This document shows, one piece after another, positions 24,482 through 35,173 of a stretch of 64,000 bases of DNA. The stretch comes from Tetraselmis striata (Eukaryota > Chlorophyta > Chlorodendrophyceae > Chlorodendrales > Chlorodendraceae). The stretch is taken from positions 1-64,000 of the forward strand of contig VCJN01001086.1 of NCBI GenBank assembly GCA_006384855.1. Direction: 5' to 3'. The notes under the pieces were generated by a model. The model was given only the letters and a program-made list of their open reading frames with translations. It searched no databases and had not been told where the DNA came from. Within the stretch, counting starts at the first letter, position 1. Each line of letters begins with the position of its first letter. Made by a program: the position numbers and the translations under genes.

Positions 24482-25288
24482 ATGCCGCCGAGCCGACGCA
24501 TGAATGGCACCGCCTGCCTATCTATCCGCCCCATGCCCCGCCACCCTCTGACCCAACAAACCCCGACCCCGGACTACCATCCACCCCCCGCCTCCCCCCC
24601 CACATATGCACATCCCACGCTCCCAGACCCCCCCTCGGCGACCCTCACAACCTTCAACCTCATACGCTCGAAATTCACCCTCTATGACGTGCATACATAT
24701 CTACTACCGGACTGCCCGGACATACTGATAATCACAGAAACAAAATATCCGAACCTCGGCAGAGAGTGGCGCCTCCTCCTTCCATGATACAAAGTATTCA
24801 CCGGACCATGCCTCGTCTCGCATGAAGGTCATAGGACGGCAGGACTCATGATAACGGTCCACAAAGATGCCTACGCCAGCACGGAGGCGCTTCCGATTTC
24901 GGCCCACCTTACCCCATACGTCCTTGTCCTTCGCTTAACAGCCACAAGCAACCGGACCACATACTCAACGGGGACCTACCTCTCGCAGCTCTGCATGACG
25001 CCCGAGAAATCCAAACACCATACAGTAATCCGTTACATCGTCTCTACCAACGAGAATAATGCCACGAAGGCTGGCTCCCCACACGTTGTAGGAGGAGACT
25101 TCCAACTCCCGATCACAGCCACGCACCCCAACAAAAAACATATACAGCTCTTGGCGGACGCCGGCGTGATGCAATGGCACCACGAAGTTCCCACGTGCAT
25201 TCCAGCGAACACGCCCATCGACCGGAAAAAGGGCAAATATCGAGTCAAAATGGGCACATTTACGGACTCGAAAATGTGCCCCCCTTAA
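24482..25288 (+). pseudogene. LINE apurinic-like endonuclease domain
   Basis: Blocks of the exonuclease-endonuclease-phosphatase fold appear in order: FNLIRSKFTLYDVHTYL, then DILIITETKYPN with the metal-binding Glu, then TAGLMITVHKDA, a TYLSQLCM strand and VVGGDFQLP with the catalytic Asp of the GDFN motif. The frame is open across all of them except for a single TGA at 24,785-24,787. It ends at the hairpin at 25,289. The domain nicks target DNA to prime reverse transcription in LINEs. This copy is a fragment. Confidence 0.6.
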
Positions 25289-25328
25289 CTCGGTTTTTGC
25301 ACCCCCCAAGGGGGGTGCAAAAACTGAG
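25289..25328. repeat. Near-perfect 19-bp-arm palindrome
   Basis: Arms 25,289-25,307 and 25,310-25,328 (core TTTTTGCACCCCCC / GGGGGGTGCAAAAA) with a 2-base loop and one mismatch. It lies exactly where the endonuclease reading frame stops. Confidence 0.92.
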
Positions 25329-25372
25329 TAACGAGTAACGAGTAACGAGTGACGAGTAACGAGTAACGAGTT
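25326..25372. repeat. GAGTAAC heptamer array
   Basis: Six consecutive GAGTAAC-type heptamers, one of them GAGTGAC, directly following the palindrome and overlapping its last bases. Confidence 0.9.
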
Positions 25373-25742
25373 CCTTACGGTCAGTAATGCTACGACCAAC
25401 GCTACATCGGATCCAGCAGCTGGTACTACGGCCCGTACGGGTACGAGCACTAGCGGAGGACTGCGCTTCACCACATCTCCTTTTACGGCCACTCATGGAG
25501 TTGGTACTGATGAGGCCGCTTCTGCCGCCCAACAATTGCTTCCTGTCGGTGGTACGAGTACTGCCAATACTACTGTTACTACATGCGCTTTTGTAGCAGC
25601 TCTAAAGATACCGTCGCCTGGCGATTTAGTGGCACACCCTCCGCCAGCAGCAATTGTTTCCGTCCCATAATCGCTGCCAGGCTCTACTACTCCGCCCTCG
25701 GGTACGGGTTCGGGTGCGGCCTCCAATGATCAGCCCACGACC

Positions 25743-26833
25743 ATGGTTGTCCAACGCCACCTCAGCCGTGCGATTCGCTTGCGTGACTTCTTGGCCCTCG
25801 ATCTCAGCTTCCAGCGTAGTGATGCCGCGGCCTCGCGACTTGATACCATGCGCATGTACATCGCGTGCGGGCCGAGCTCCCTGTCGCTTTTCCAGTCGGA
25901 TCACGAGTTAGCCCGCAAGATTCCCCACGTTGCTCATTCGGCCGCCGCTGCGCGGGCGGTGCCGGGCCTTTGCCCGCGTGGGGGTTCCGCGCTTGTCACT
26001 TGCCATGGCCCCACGTGTAGTATTGATCCCTTATGGCTTCGCTCTACGGATGGCTCGAACTGGCGCGCTACGGATTTCATCGTGGATCATCTACCCATCT
26101 GCCCCGTAGCGAACTACAAGCACCGCATGCATACCGCTTTCAAGAATATGTGGGCATCTCTGGCAATTGATGCGGGGGCGGTGCTTGACCGGGACCGCTC
26201 TGGAGCCGGCGACTTGACCCTTGAGACGAGCGGGCTGCGCCCAGCGGACCGCTCGCGGCCGTCGGACCTGACGCTGGCATGGTGGGGGGGGGGGGGGGGG
26301 ACGGCGTGCGATCACATGATCGACTTCGCGTGCGTGTCCTCCACGACCCCCACTTGGAGCAACGACCCCCGCTGGTGCACCTCGGGGATCGCGGCGACCG
26401 ACGCGGAGCAGCGTAAGTTGGCAGCGAACCGGGCGTCTTCCGCCCCAATGCAGGGTGTTCACCGGTACTACCCTTTTGTGGCTGAGGACCGCGACCGTCT
26501 CGGGAAGTCCGCTTTGACGGTGGTCTACATCTTCGCGGTGTTGCTGGGCAGGCTGTGCGCAGCTTCCCTGGCGGTCCTTCCGCTCCGACCTCATGCTTCC
26601 TTCGTGGTCGGCCCGTTCATGCACTTCGAAACTTTGACGCTGGCCAATGTGCTGAGTTCCGCCATCACCTGTCGCGCACACGGCGGGGGTTGTTGCAGCG
26701 GGTCTTTGCTTGCGTGCATGGTACCCTGGGCGGCATTCTCTCTGCCGGTGTGCAGATAGCCAGGTCTGATGCGTGGGCTCGTGCTCATTCTGCATCTTCT
26801 CCTGCTACTGCTTCCACCTCGCAGTTGCTGTAG
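25743..26833 (+). pseudogene. LINE C-terminal PD-(D/E)XK-like domain
   Basis: The frame contains a histidine/cysteine-bearing stretch (DHLPICPVANYKHRMH), then RPSDLTLAWW, a G17 run (26,284-26,300), CDHMIDFACVSS, then AEQRKLAANRAS and RYYPFVAEDRDRLG. This is the same order as in the fragment at 10.6 kb. In the last ~100 residues the related text (RRGLLQRVFACVHGTLGGI) continues in another frame to a TAG at 26,831-26,833. Upstream of 25,743 a Thr/Ser-rich frame is present that I cannot assign. Confidence 0.5.
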
Positions 26834-26834
26834 A

Positions 26835-27060
26835 TGCGACAGTCTCACAGGATAGAGACTCAAAGACAAACAAAGGTGGGTGTGCAGTGGTGGTGCAAAG
26901 GCGAGAGGCTACTGTGTTTGAAAATACAACAATATTGGTTAACACAACGCTTACCACACGGCAGCATTATACAGTACATATACTCGTAGTCCCAGGTACA
27001 CATTGTACTAGTACACACAGGTACTAACTCGTAGTATATCGTACTCGTATAATTGTCACA
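26835..27060 (+). repeat. LINE 3' tail, first of two identical 226-bp copies
   Basis: By eye identical to 27,189-27,414. It begins TGCGACAGTCTCACAGG two bases after the LINE stop codon and ends TATAATTGTCACA. Confidence 0.93.
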
Positions 27061-27188
27061 CTACATTCCGCCCCCCCCCTGCGAGAATTCAATTCTCGAC
27101 ATCAGCGGGGTTCGAACTGGTGAACCTTACATCAGGATGCTGGCGCCTTGTAACAATTGAGGCGGTATCAATCCGGCTCCGAAACCAG

Positions 27189-27414
27189 TGCGACAGTCTC
27201 ACAGGATAGAGACTCAAAGACAAACAAAGGTGGGTGTGCAGTGGTGGTGCAAAGGCGAGAGGCTACTGTGTTTGAAAATACAACAATATTGGTTAACACA
27301 ACGCTTACCACACGGCAGCATTATACAGTACATATACTCGTAGTCCCAGGTACACATTGTACTAGTACACACAGGTACTAACTCGTAGTATATCGTACTC
27401 GTATAATTGTCACA
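27189..27414 (+). repeat. Second identical 226-bp copy of the LINE 3' tail
   Basis: Offset 354 bp from the first copy. The 128 bp between them (27,061-27,188) are unrelated and include a box-B-like GGTTCGAACT. Absence of differences indicates a recent duplication. Confidence 0.93.
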
Positions 27415-27662
27415 TAGAGGACCTTTCCGATTGTCCTTTTCTGGTGATTTCCTGATATCGCCTTCTGCAGCTAGCTCATGTATAATTATATATTATATAT
27501 TTTGAATAATATCGTAGGAATGGGGCCCTACGGGCATATCCCCGTCGAGTAAACTCTACGTAGAGTTTCAGCCTATAATCCTTTGGCCTTAATCCTTACC
27601 GGGTACCAGTAGTATCTACCGCAAAATTGCTTCTGCCGAGGCGTACGAGGACCTAAACCGGT
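27415..27662. other. Spacer, no gene seen
   Basis: A/T-rich near 27,480-27,510; otherwise nothing identifiable. Confidence 0.5.
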
Positions 27663-27940
27663 ACAGGTCCGCGTCCGGATTCCTCGGCATAATTAGAACT
27701 GCACACCGTATAATTTAAAGGATCATCTGATTATTGCGCCGTTTTTTTCCGCGCAGTGTCGCAAACGCCGCGTAAAAAATGCGCGGCCGGGGTTGCGCTG
27801 TGTGGCCACGGGGGGTACCCCCGTTAATAGCGCTGTATTCATGAGCACAGGACTGTACGAAAGTGAGAAATTTATCTCATATTCGGTATCGTCTACAGTA
27901 TGTTGATAATTCGCGCACGTATCTCATACTGGTACCAGTA

Positions 27941-28038
27941 CTGGGGAACTGCCCTTTTTGTAATTCACACCAGTACTCCAGGTACTAATTCTAATTCTGG
28001 GGAACTGTCCTTTTTGTAATTCACACCAGTACTCCAGG
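27941..28038. repeat. Tandem duplication, 42-bp units
   Basis: Units at 27,941-27,982 and 27,997-28,038, each starting CTGGGGAACTG and ending ACTCCAGG, with one difference. The core CCTTTTTGTAAT is also present near 11,543. Confidence 0.88.
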
Positions 28039-28310
28039 CGGCCGGCTTCATATCAGCGCCCCTGCTGGTCTTGCTGCGTGGTCCTCGGTAGTGCAGGTGC
28101 AGTATCACATAGTCGCTACCTGTAGCACATAGCACAGCACACAGGGACTAAAATATAGAGCGCGCGCTTGAGATTTCGAAGCCAGCATCTCATCTTCAGC
28201 ACTCCTCACATACTCAACGGAGTATCGTTTACTCCTTCACAGTTCACACTACGACTACGGCTCTCCAAGTCCACCTTCTAGGTTCAAGTCACATGCTACA
28301 AGCGACAGCA

Positions 28311-28637
28311 ATGGATTCTATGATGCCTTCCTTAAGTCTTCCCACTGTGTCAGGCCGCACCGTGTGCGCGAGAAGCAACGAAGACAACAGCTCGGCTCTC
28401 GACTGGCAAGCCATGGACGCCGATGATCCGTCACCCGCTCAAGGTGACATCTCCTGACCAGACTCACGACAGTGTGCATACTTTGGCGGAGCTCAGGAAG
28501 ATGGGTCTCGAGATGCTGAACGCAATGCTTAGACAGCAAGGAGCAACGCTGCATCGGCTCGCAAAGGCAGCGCGGGCGGAGCTGAGCTAGATGCGCCCGA
28601 AATGCGTCCAGACTTACCGCGACCTAAGCTTGGCCCA
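28311..28637 (+). pseudogene. Broken copy of the 100-codon repeat ORF
   Basis: Homologous to the intact frame at 37,876-38,178 from the first ATG (ATGGATTCTATG) to the shared 3' end, but no longer a single open frame. The same upstream block with an A/T-rich TATA-like element is present but degraded. Product unknown. Confidence 0.6.
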
Positions 28638-30661
28638 GTGAAGTAGCTACGCAACGCGCCGCCGACCAAGCAACGGTCATAGCTATCCGGGAACTGTAGT
28701 GTGTCTAGGCCATCTCCGTATATATATGTACCATTATCAGAAATGGGCCCCGTGTTAAGATGCACAACACGTAACGATCGGCCGCAACCACACCAAACGT
28801 GGCGACCAATTTATAAATGTGTCTGTATTGTGACCACGACGCAGCCGGAATAATATCCTCGTGCGAAAACATGCGTGACGGCGAAGCTCCTAAATGCCTG
28901 CCAAGGCCGGGCGCTGGGTGCGGCACGCATACCACCGGGAATACTCGCGATGTTCGGCCTCTTACAAGTGTTAGCAATTTCTAGCTCCGACACGAGTCGC
29001 CGAGGATTCCCGAGCTTCGCGTGCGGAATCTACTGGCATGGTCGCTAAGTACGTCGTTTATAGAGCGGGCGCCAGCCATATATGCGCACTCTATCTAGCA
29101 TATAGTAGCGGCTTGCTTCCTATGGCTCACAAGCATAGGTCAAGGGACGGCCCGGATGGAGTGGTGGAGTTAAAGGGGCGTTGCACCACCACTGTGTAGA
29201 ATCTTGTTCTTGTAACAGGTGCAATTACAAAAGGGCTGCTCACGTGGAGCCAAACATACGTTGTACCGTCTAGTTTCGCCGAAAACTTCCGTCTCGACAT
29301 ATCATGGCAAATACAGCCACAAAATGTCCACACTACAACAAGCATATCTATGTGTCATGGTGTTAACCCTTGGACGGAGCACGTTACTGCTAATAGCCAT
29401 GTAATGGCCAGCTCACCATTAGCAACAACATGACGTCGAATGTACCGGTCACTGCCTTTTAAGCAGTAAATGTATATTGCCAGCAACAGTGGAGTACACT
29501 GCGGGCGCCGTCATGTTCACATGCGATCCCGGACCCCCTCTCCTCCCCCTCACCCCCATCGCATATACATGAAGCACTACCAGCGCTGTGGTAGGTGCAT
29601 GTCCTCAGTCTGTGGTGGCCTAGAGCAACATGGTTCAGTTGCCGAGATCACGGGCAGTGAAGGCTGAGCCCTTTTGAAATGGCATCGTCATCGAGAGGTG
29701 ACAAGGATATAGGTAGGTGTCCTCACAATAACGGTGTGCATCAGCAAACCATGCAGCAACAATGTGCCAAGAGAGAAGTCCACACCCATCTTCCAGCACG
29801 GGTCTTGAAGCACGGCAAGTCATCGGTCGCAATACCTATCTCCGTAGCCCATGCATGCCAACCCCCGGCATGTACACCTCATATAGTCTACGATGCTTCA
29901 TGCACGACTGCACCAGTGAGACACTACCAGTGGCAGATGCATCTCCCATCCCGTGCCGTCAAAGACATGGGACATATTCATGGTTTGGCAGCTGATATTT
30001 GCGATGCGGTTGTAGTCGGACATAGCAACATCATCTCCCTGATGTGTTGTGCATCACTGAGGGGTGAGGTGTATCCGTGTATCGTAGCATGACTTTTAAA
30101 CCAAACCCATCACATTACTGTCGGCTCGCACCCACCCACTGCCGGGCGGCCCCGACGACCGTCCTCGGCCCTCGGAATCGCGGGCCCTTCCTCCGCCTCC
30201 ACCCCCGGTTGGGGATGGGGCGGGGATCGTGCACGGGTGGCACCTTGGCAGCCTTGGCCCCGCCCGTGCTGCCACTGCTGTGGAGGAGCAGTGTGAGCTG
30301 GACACCGGCGTCTTACACCGTTGTTGGTCCGGTCAACTCCATGTTCGCTGTTCTTTGAGCACCACGGCGTTCCTGTTACACGAAAATTGGGGTTTTCTGT
30401 GTACGCTTTGTAACGCGCCACCACCTTTCCATGGTGTGCATCAGCCTATGGGCCCAGGGTTTGACCTAAAACCCCCAGGACCTCGTACATGACATGTACG
30501 GGTGCGCTCGGGCGGTGGAGCCGGGCGGGTGGTGGGCGTATGAGTAATATCCTCGCGCGGGATCCCGCACGTGCAGTGGTGGTGGTGCTGGGTGGCTGAG
30601 GGATCACGCACGAGCGTGCGCGGCGGCATGCCACATTATCAGTATCGTTGCCAGCAGCACC

Positions 30662-31324
30662 ATGCCCGACGCTGACCCACCCGAACCACCGCAGCCCGCG
30701 GCTGGAAGCCATGGCTCGGAGCGTTGGTCAGCACGGTCAAGGGGTGGCTGTTTCACCGCTCGCATGCGGGTGGTGGAGCGGCAGGCTCGGGCCGAGCAAG
30801 CCGCGGCAGGTGCCGCAGCGCAAGCGGCAGCTACCGCTGCGCGTCCTCGCCGAGCAGGCGCAGATGTGCCCTCACTCCGAGCACAAGTTCAGCAGCTTAC
30901 AAAGCGCTCGGGGACGCTGGCAAAGCAAGTAGCTGACTTACAAGGACAACTTGAGGCGGAGCGCTCGCGGTCGCGCGCTAAGGAAATGGTGGTGAAGCAA
31001 CTCCGTGCCGAGGCGATCGCAGCGGAGGCCAAATACACAGCGAAGCTCGCTAAGGTCGTCACGCAACGTGACTCGGCGAAAGCCGCCACGCGGCGGGCTA
31101 AAGCAAAGCTCGAGGCAAGCCAATCGGGTTCGGCAAGGGCTCGGTCGTGTGTTACGAAAGCCATGAGGGAGCGCAAGTTGCGGCAGGCTTTCGCAACCTT
31201 GCGCCAAGACTTGAAGCGGATCTCAGCCCCACTAGTGAGTGAGGCCGAGGCGTACCGCGGCTTCAAACGCCGCGAGGTCAAGAGGCTGACCGACAATCTT
31301 GAGGCGCGCTACGAGGGGGCGTGA
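30662..31324 (+). CDS. Coiled-coil N-terminal part of the DDE transposon gene
   Basis: A 220-residue frame starting with ATG at 30,662. After a Pro/Gly-rich head it forms a long charged helix from about residue 65 to 215 (ARAEQAAAG ... LTKRSGTLAKQVADLQGQLEAE ... KLRQAFATLRQDL), a typical parallel coiled coil for multimerisation. It stops at TGA 31,322-31,324. The next open frame begins at 31,321 in a different register and is protein-like from its first codon, so the two are probably parts of one protein joined by a short intron or separated by a one-base change. Confidence 0.5.
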   Translation: MPDADPPEPPQPAAGSHGSERWSARSRGGCFTARMRVVERQARAEQAAAGAAAQAAATAARPRRAGADVPSLRAQVQQLTKRSGTLAKQVADLQGQLEAERSRSRAKEMVVKQLRAEAIAAEAKYTAKLAKVVTQRDSAKAATRRAKAKLEASQSGSARARSCVTKAMRERKLRQAFATLRQDLKRISAPLVSEAEAYRGFKRREVKRLTDNLEARYEGA

Positions 31325-31830
31325 AAGGCGACACAGTCCTGCAACTCGTCGATTGTTTCTGCAATGAGTGTCCCGAAATACTTGATGCCGTTTGCCAGCA
31401 ACGCGGGTTGTATAGCACTGTGGAGCAGCATGTCGTCGCTGCAATCCGCGAGCACTGGACCGTGGCGCGCGCGTCGTACATCCGCGTAACCTCCAAGCTC
31501 ACGTGGCGCCGCTACCAATACCTCATCCATGCCTTGTCTAAGCGTTGGGTCGAGGATAAGGGCGAGCATGAGGTGTTGTTGCTGCCGTATGGCACACCAA
31601 TGTGTCTGTTGCCAAGCAAGAACGAGGTGTGGGAGTGGGAGGACCGAGTGGCAAAGCTAGCCGGGCTTGAAATCTCCGAGGACGGCAAGCGAGCCATCAT
31701 CGACGTGATGCAGGCGTTGCGCACTCGGCTGGCCTAGTTCCCGATAGATCGGTTGCCCCAGAATAGAGAGATCGTGATCCAGTTTTGCGGTGCTGAGCTG
31801 CCATCGTCAGTGTTACGAATGCTGTGAATT
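31321..31830 (+). CDS. Middle part of the DDE transposon gene, with an in-frame amber
   Basis: Continues from the coiled coil with LVDCFCNECPEIL (Cys pair), a WTVARASYIRVTSKL helix and WEDRVAKLAGLEI. A TAG at 31,735-31,737 interrupts the frame, yet the same frame continues protein-like for about 30 more codons (RLPQNREIVIQFCGAEL). This suggests one nonsense change in an otherwise continuous region. No domain is recognised; a DNA-binding role is a guess from its position between coiled coil and catalytic domain. Confidence 0.4.
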
Positions 31831-31880
31831 ATTTTCATAATAATACATGCCATCACTGATAATATTGTTTATGCCTATAG

Positions 31881-33330
31881 CTGATGGCAGTACAGCCTTC
31901 AAGCTCGGCCATCAAGGGGCTGTGCTTGCCATCTTGAAGCCATTGCTGAGAAGGGTGGACGAAGAAGGCTATGTGATGGAAGGGTGGGGTGTGGACAGCA
32001 TTCACAATGCTGTGAAGATCATGCTGTACGAAGGGCAAGACAAGTACGAGCAGTTCATCCCACAGATGGAGGCTATCAAGGATCAACTCATGGAGCTCTG
32101 CGACGGTTCAGGGATGAAGCTGCATGACGATATCTACACCTTCCAGATGGTGGTGGGAGGCGACATGGCGTGGCAATCAAGGATCTACGGGCATGATGGA
32201 GCAGCTTCTACATTTTTATGCTTCGTGTGTGACATGTCTAAGCACCACATGCACCTCACGCAGAGTGACTACGAGCGGACGGGCATGAGCATGCCGATTA
32301 TCAAGAGCGCGCAGTATGCAGCCATGCTAGCGCATGCACTGGGAGATGAGTACGGACTGACGGAGCCCTACCCGTGCCCGGGATGCGGTGAGACTGTGCA
32401 TTTCCATGGTGACTTAGCCCCCACCGATACTCCGGCGGCGAGGCAGGATTACCAGCATGCCCACTTCGGCCAGCGCCACATGTGCCCACCCCATTCATAA
32501 TGATAGAGCCGGAGGACATGATCGGTGACACCATGCACGCGGGGACCCAAATTTGCCCGCATGTGGTGTGGCATACTGTCCACAAGCGGTGCAAGACCAA
32601 GGAGGAAGCTGTAATGGATGCCATGCAGCTCATCGGACTTCCGGGGCGGGAGATGAAGGTGAAGACTGGAAAGGGTAAGGCAATCACCAAGGCCGACCTA
32701 CATGCGTTGAGTGGTCCGGAGGTGAAGAAGATGGTGGATGGCCATGAGGTGGTGCTCGACGCCATCATCTCCCGCTCCGATCCCATCAGGCCCAAGTTGA
32801 AGAAGGTGTGGGACCGCTACATCGCCATGACAACGGCATGGAGGGTGGACCCAGGTGATGACCCAGAGGCCCGCAGCCGGGCAGCACCGGTAATGCGGGA
32901 CGCCGTGGAGCTCTTCTTTGCCGCCTTCCTTGACATTGACACAACAGAGGACATCATGCCGTACATGCACCACGCGGCATGGCACTTTCCGATGTGGATG
33001 GAGCGGCACGGCTGTATCGACCACTACAGCGCTCAATGCATGGAGCACGGCAATCGGGAGATCAAGCAAGGCTTCCGTCAAGGGAGCAACCACCAGCCGC
33101 AACGCATGTTGAGGAGTGGAAAGATGACGCTATCCAGGACAGGCCAAGTGTTGAAGCGCAGCATGCTAATGGCCATCACCGAGACATGCATGGCCCCCCT
33201 AAGCGTTCCCAGCCCCACATGCCGAAGGAGAAGACGGACAAGGTGAAGAAGGAGATGGCTGCAAAGGCAATTAAGCGCAAGAGCGTGATGGCAGAGCGGG
33301 CCGACAAGCACAAGAAGCAGAAGTAAATAT
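31881..33330 (+). CDS. DDE transposase catalytic region with CxxC insertion
   Basis: Opens after a TGCCTATAG acceptor with ADGSTAFKLG (candidate first Asp). Then come GGDMAWQSRIYGHDG, two cysteine pairs (LCFVCDMS and CPGCGE) and, after an apparent one-base change near 32,490, EPEDMIGDTMHAGTQ (candidate second Asp with GDxxH). The last block is PYMHHAAWHFPMWMERHG ... QCMEHGNREIKQGFR, with the candidate Glu in MEHGN. The order D, zinc pair, GDxxH, H..H..G..Q..E..N is that of RNase H-fold transposases with an insertion domain; RAG1/Transib has a comparable C-terminal block. The far end reads best in a shifted frame, with a Lys-rich tail ending at 33,326. Superfamily is uncertain. Confidence 0.55.
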
Positions 33331-33346
33331 ATATAGTTACAGCTAT

Positions 33347-34681
33347 CTAGCGAGCAGCCTTCCCCTTTTGAGATCTGCCGTACATCACGTTGTAACGGCG
33401 AGGGCGGGTACTTGGACCAGTAGGACCCGCCGCGGCCTCCCGCTCCGCCGCTTCCTGCTCTACCACCCCTGCTGCCTCCGCCGCTCGCCGCGCCATCTTC
33501 TGCATGTAATGCTGCCGCACGGCTGGGAAGTGCGCAGCGTCCCGGCTGTCTATGCTGGTGAAGCTCTCTGCGCTGCACGGCGACGGCATGTCCCCCTCCT
33601 CTGTGTCGCTGTCTGGCCTAGCACTCTCAAGTTCCATGCGCTGCTGCCGATGCTCAGCGCGCAAGCGCGCAGCTTGCTTGCGCTCGCAGCTCGCGCTGCT
33701 CATGAGTGCGCACTGCCCAGAGGGCATACCGCTCTATTCTATCCACCTCACTTTCCCTTCGAGGGCCTTCCCACCGAAAGACTGACCCCCTACCTGCCTA
33801 GGGGGTGGTGGTGGAATGGGCGCGCTGCAATCCCAATCAAGAATAGTATGCAGCGCGTCGCTATCATGGGTTGCGCCGACCAGATGCATAAAGTGCGACC
33901 TCACTCTAACTTGCAGCTCGCGCATGGCATATGCTTGGGGGTCACCATAGGGGGGCAAGTGGAGCCATGCCTTTGGATTTCTGGTGCTGGTGGGGTAACG
34001 TAGCCGGTCGGGAGCTGCAAGTCTGCGCCCTTCTTCGCAGCCACGATACCGGCGGTGTGGAACAGCACGGTCCCCACCCGCTCAAGTAGCGTGCTGCCGG
34101 AGTAGGGATATGGCGTCTTCGTCACCTCCAAGGCAAGCGGATACAAGACAGAGACCACGTCGCCGCGGTCCATCATTCGCACTCCGCCATGGGCGCCCCG
34201 CCTAGCGTGCTGCTCGCGGCGCGCCTTTTGCCGAGCTGCTTGCAACGCACTTCGATGCTGCCTCGGCTTTGGCGGATCGCCATGCTTCTCGTGCAAGAAG
34301 AGGACCGACGCGACGCCCTCTGACGTATACGTGGTGTATCTCACCACGCGCTTCCCCTTGCGGTCGGTCGTGTCCTTGACCAAGTGCCACAATTATGGTC
34401 GAGACTGGCAGAACGCAACCAATAGATAGGTCGGCGGGAATGGCCGTCGCATAATGCCGGCCGCCCTGCGTGTACTGGCTGTTACAGCGTTCGTAGAGCG
34501 CCTCAGTGACCGCCGCGACCAGCACCCCCTCCTCCACGAGTGTTAGGGCTCCCATGGCGGTAGAGCGGGCGCAATTCCGGCATACGTCGGTGGCGGCGGG
34601 CTGGTTGGCCGCGATCGCCAAAATGCAGCGGCCGTAGTTCTCGCGCCGTGCCATACCGTTGCGCCGCTGCGTCGGCGACAC
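33347..34681 (-). CDS. Second gene of the DDE transposon, unrecognised
   Basis: Starts at ATG 34,681 (MSPTQRRNGMARRENYG) with a VCRNCARS cysteine pair and continues to about 34,400. There the coding text passes into the frame at 34,392-33,901 (GHD/RKGKRVVRYTTYTSEG ... LHTAG-like text). The last piece, 33,727-33,347, is acidic then basic and ends GRSQKGKAAR. Joints were not fixed and may be introns. The gene faces the transposase tail to tail, 17 bp apart. I recognise no domain. Its constant position opposite the transposase suggests an accessory transposition protein, by inference only. Confidence 0.4.
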
Positions 34682-35173
34682 GCGGATTTCAGCCTATACC
34701 CACTTGTTTTAATGGACACTACGCCAAGGGTTGAGGGCGAAACTCAAAAACCCGCCCCGGTCACGACCTCAGGAAACCCCCTCACTAGCGCTCTTGGGCG
34801 TGTGTCGGGCGGGCGGGCTGCCGACATCTCTCCGATTCGGCTCTAGGTGGGTGGGACAGGGGCGAGCAAATGGGGTGGAATGGGGCGCATCCGTACCTCG
34901 CCGCGGCGGACGCGCAGTCAGTGTTGACCACTGTGCCCACTAACTGCCCGGCTGCCGCGCGTACATTCTGACAAAACTTTAGGTCCAAGGCTGTGGGGGT
35001 CGGGATGTGCAATGGCTGCGGTCACGAGTGGCAAGCGCGTGCTGACGTGACCTTGGTGGCTGAGCGAGTGAGTACTGTGCAGGGCGCGTCGGCACGCGGC
35101 TTGCATAACGATTACTCGTACAAAAATAGCGCGACCGAAATATCCCGGCGCCGGAACGCCGTGACCCTCTCCC

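Larger units (their letters stand above)
23640..27060 (+). mobile_element. Internally deleted LINE (ORF1, endonuclease, C-terminal domain, 3' tail; no RT)
   Basis: In order on the plus strand: a proline-rich ORF1-like region (23,662-24,480, with a C24 run at 24,124-24,147), an apurinic endonuclease domain to about 25,265, a non-LINE-like junction, a C-terminal nuclease-like domain (25,743-26,833) and a 3' tail that starts right after the stop. The reverse transcriptase, which should lie between endonuclease and C-terminal domain, is absent. Whether the 3' part is the same element or a second LINE inserted beside it cannot be decided by eye. Confidence 0.5.
27663..30100 (+). repeat. ~2.3 kb dispersed repeat, copy A
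   Basis: Aligns in direct orientation with 37,319-39,510 from the ACAGGTCC block at the left to GACTTTTAAA at the right. Blocks such as CCGTTTTTTTCCGCG, the 100-codon ORF region and the CGGGCGCCGTCATGTTCACA block occur in the same order. Copy A is interrupted by small insertions, including a 42-bp duplication at 27,941-28,038. It ends directly against the DDE transposon at 30.1 kb and lacks the ~95 bp terminal segment R that flanks copy B on both sides. Family unknown. Confidence 0.75.

Noticed and set aside
27095-27170. tRNA-like sequence with a GGTTCGAAC box B (either strand)
   Set aside because: The putative T-arm does not pair and no acceptor or anticodon stem can be drawn; at best a box-B coincidence or SINE trace.
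30662-33330. Firm assignment as a RAG1/Transib homologue
   Set aside because: The H..H..G..E..N block is shared by several transposase groups; by eye it is not decisive.
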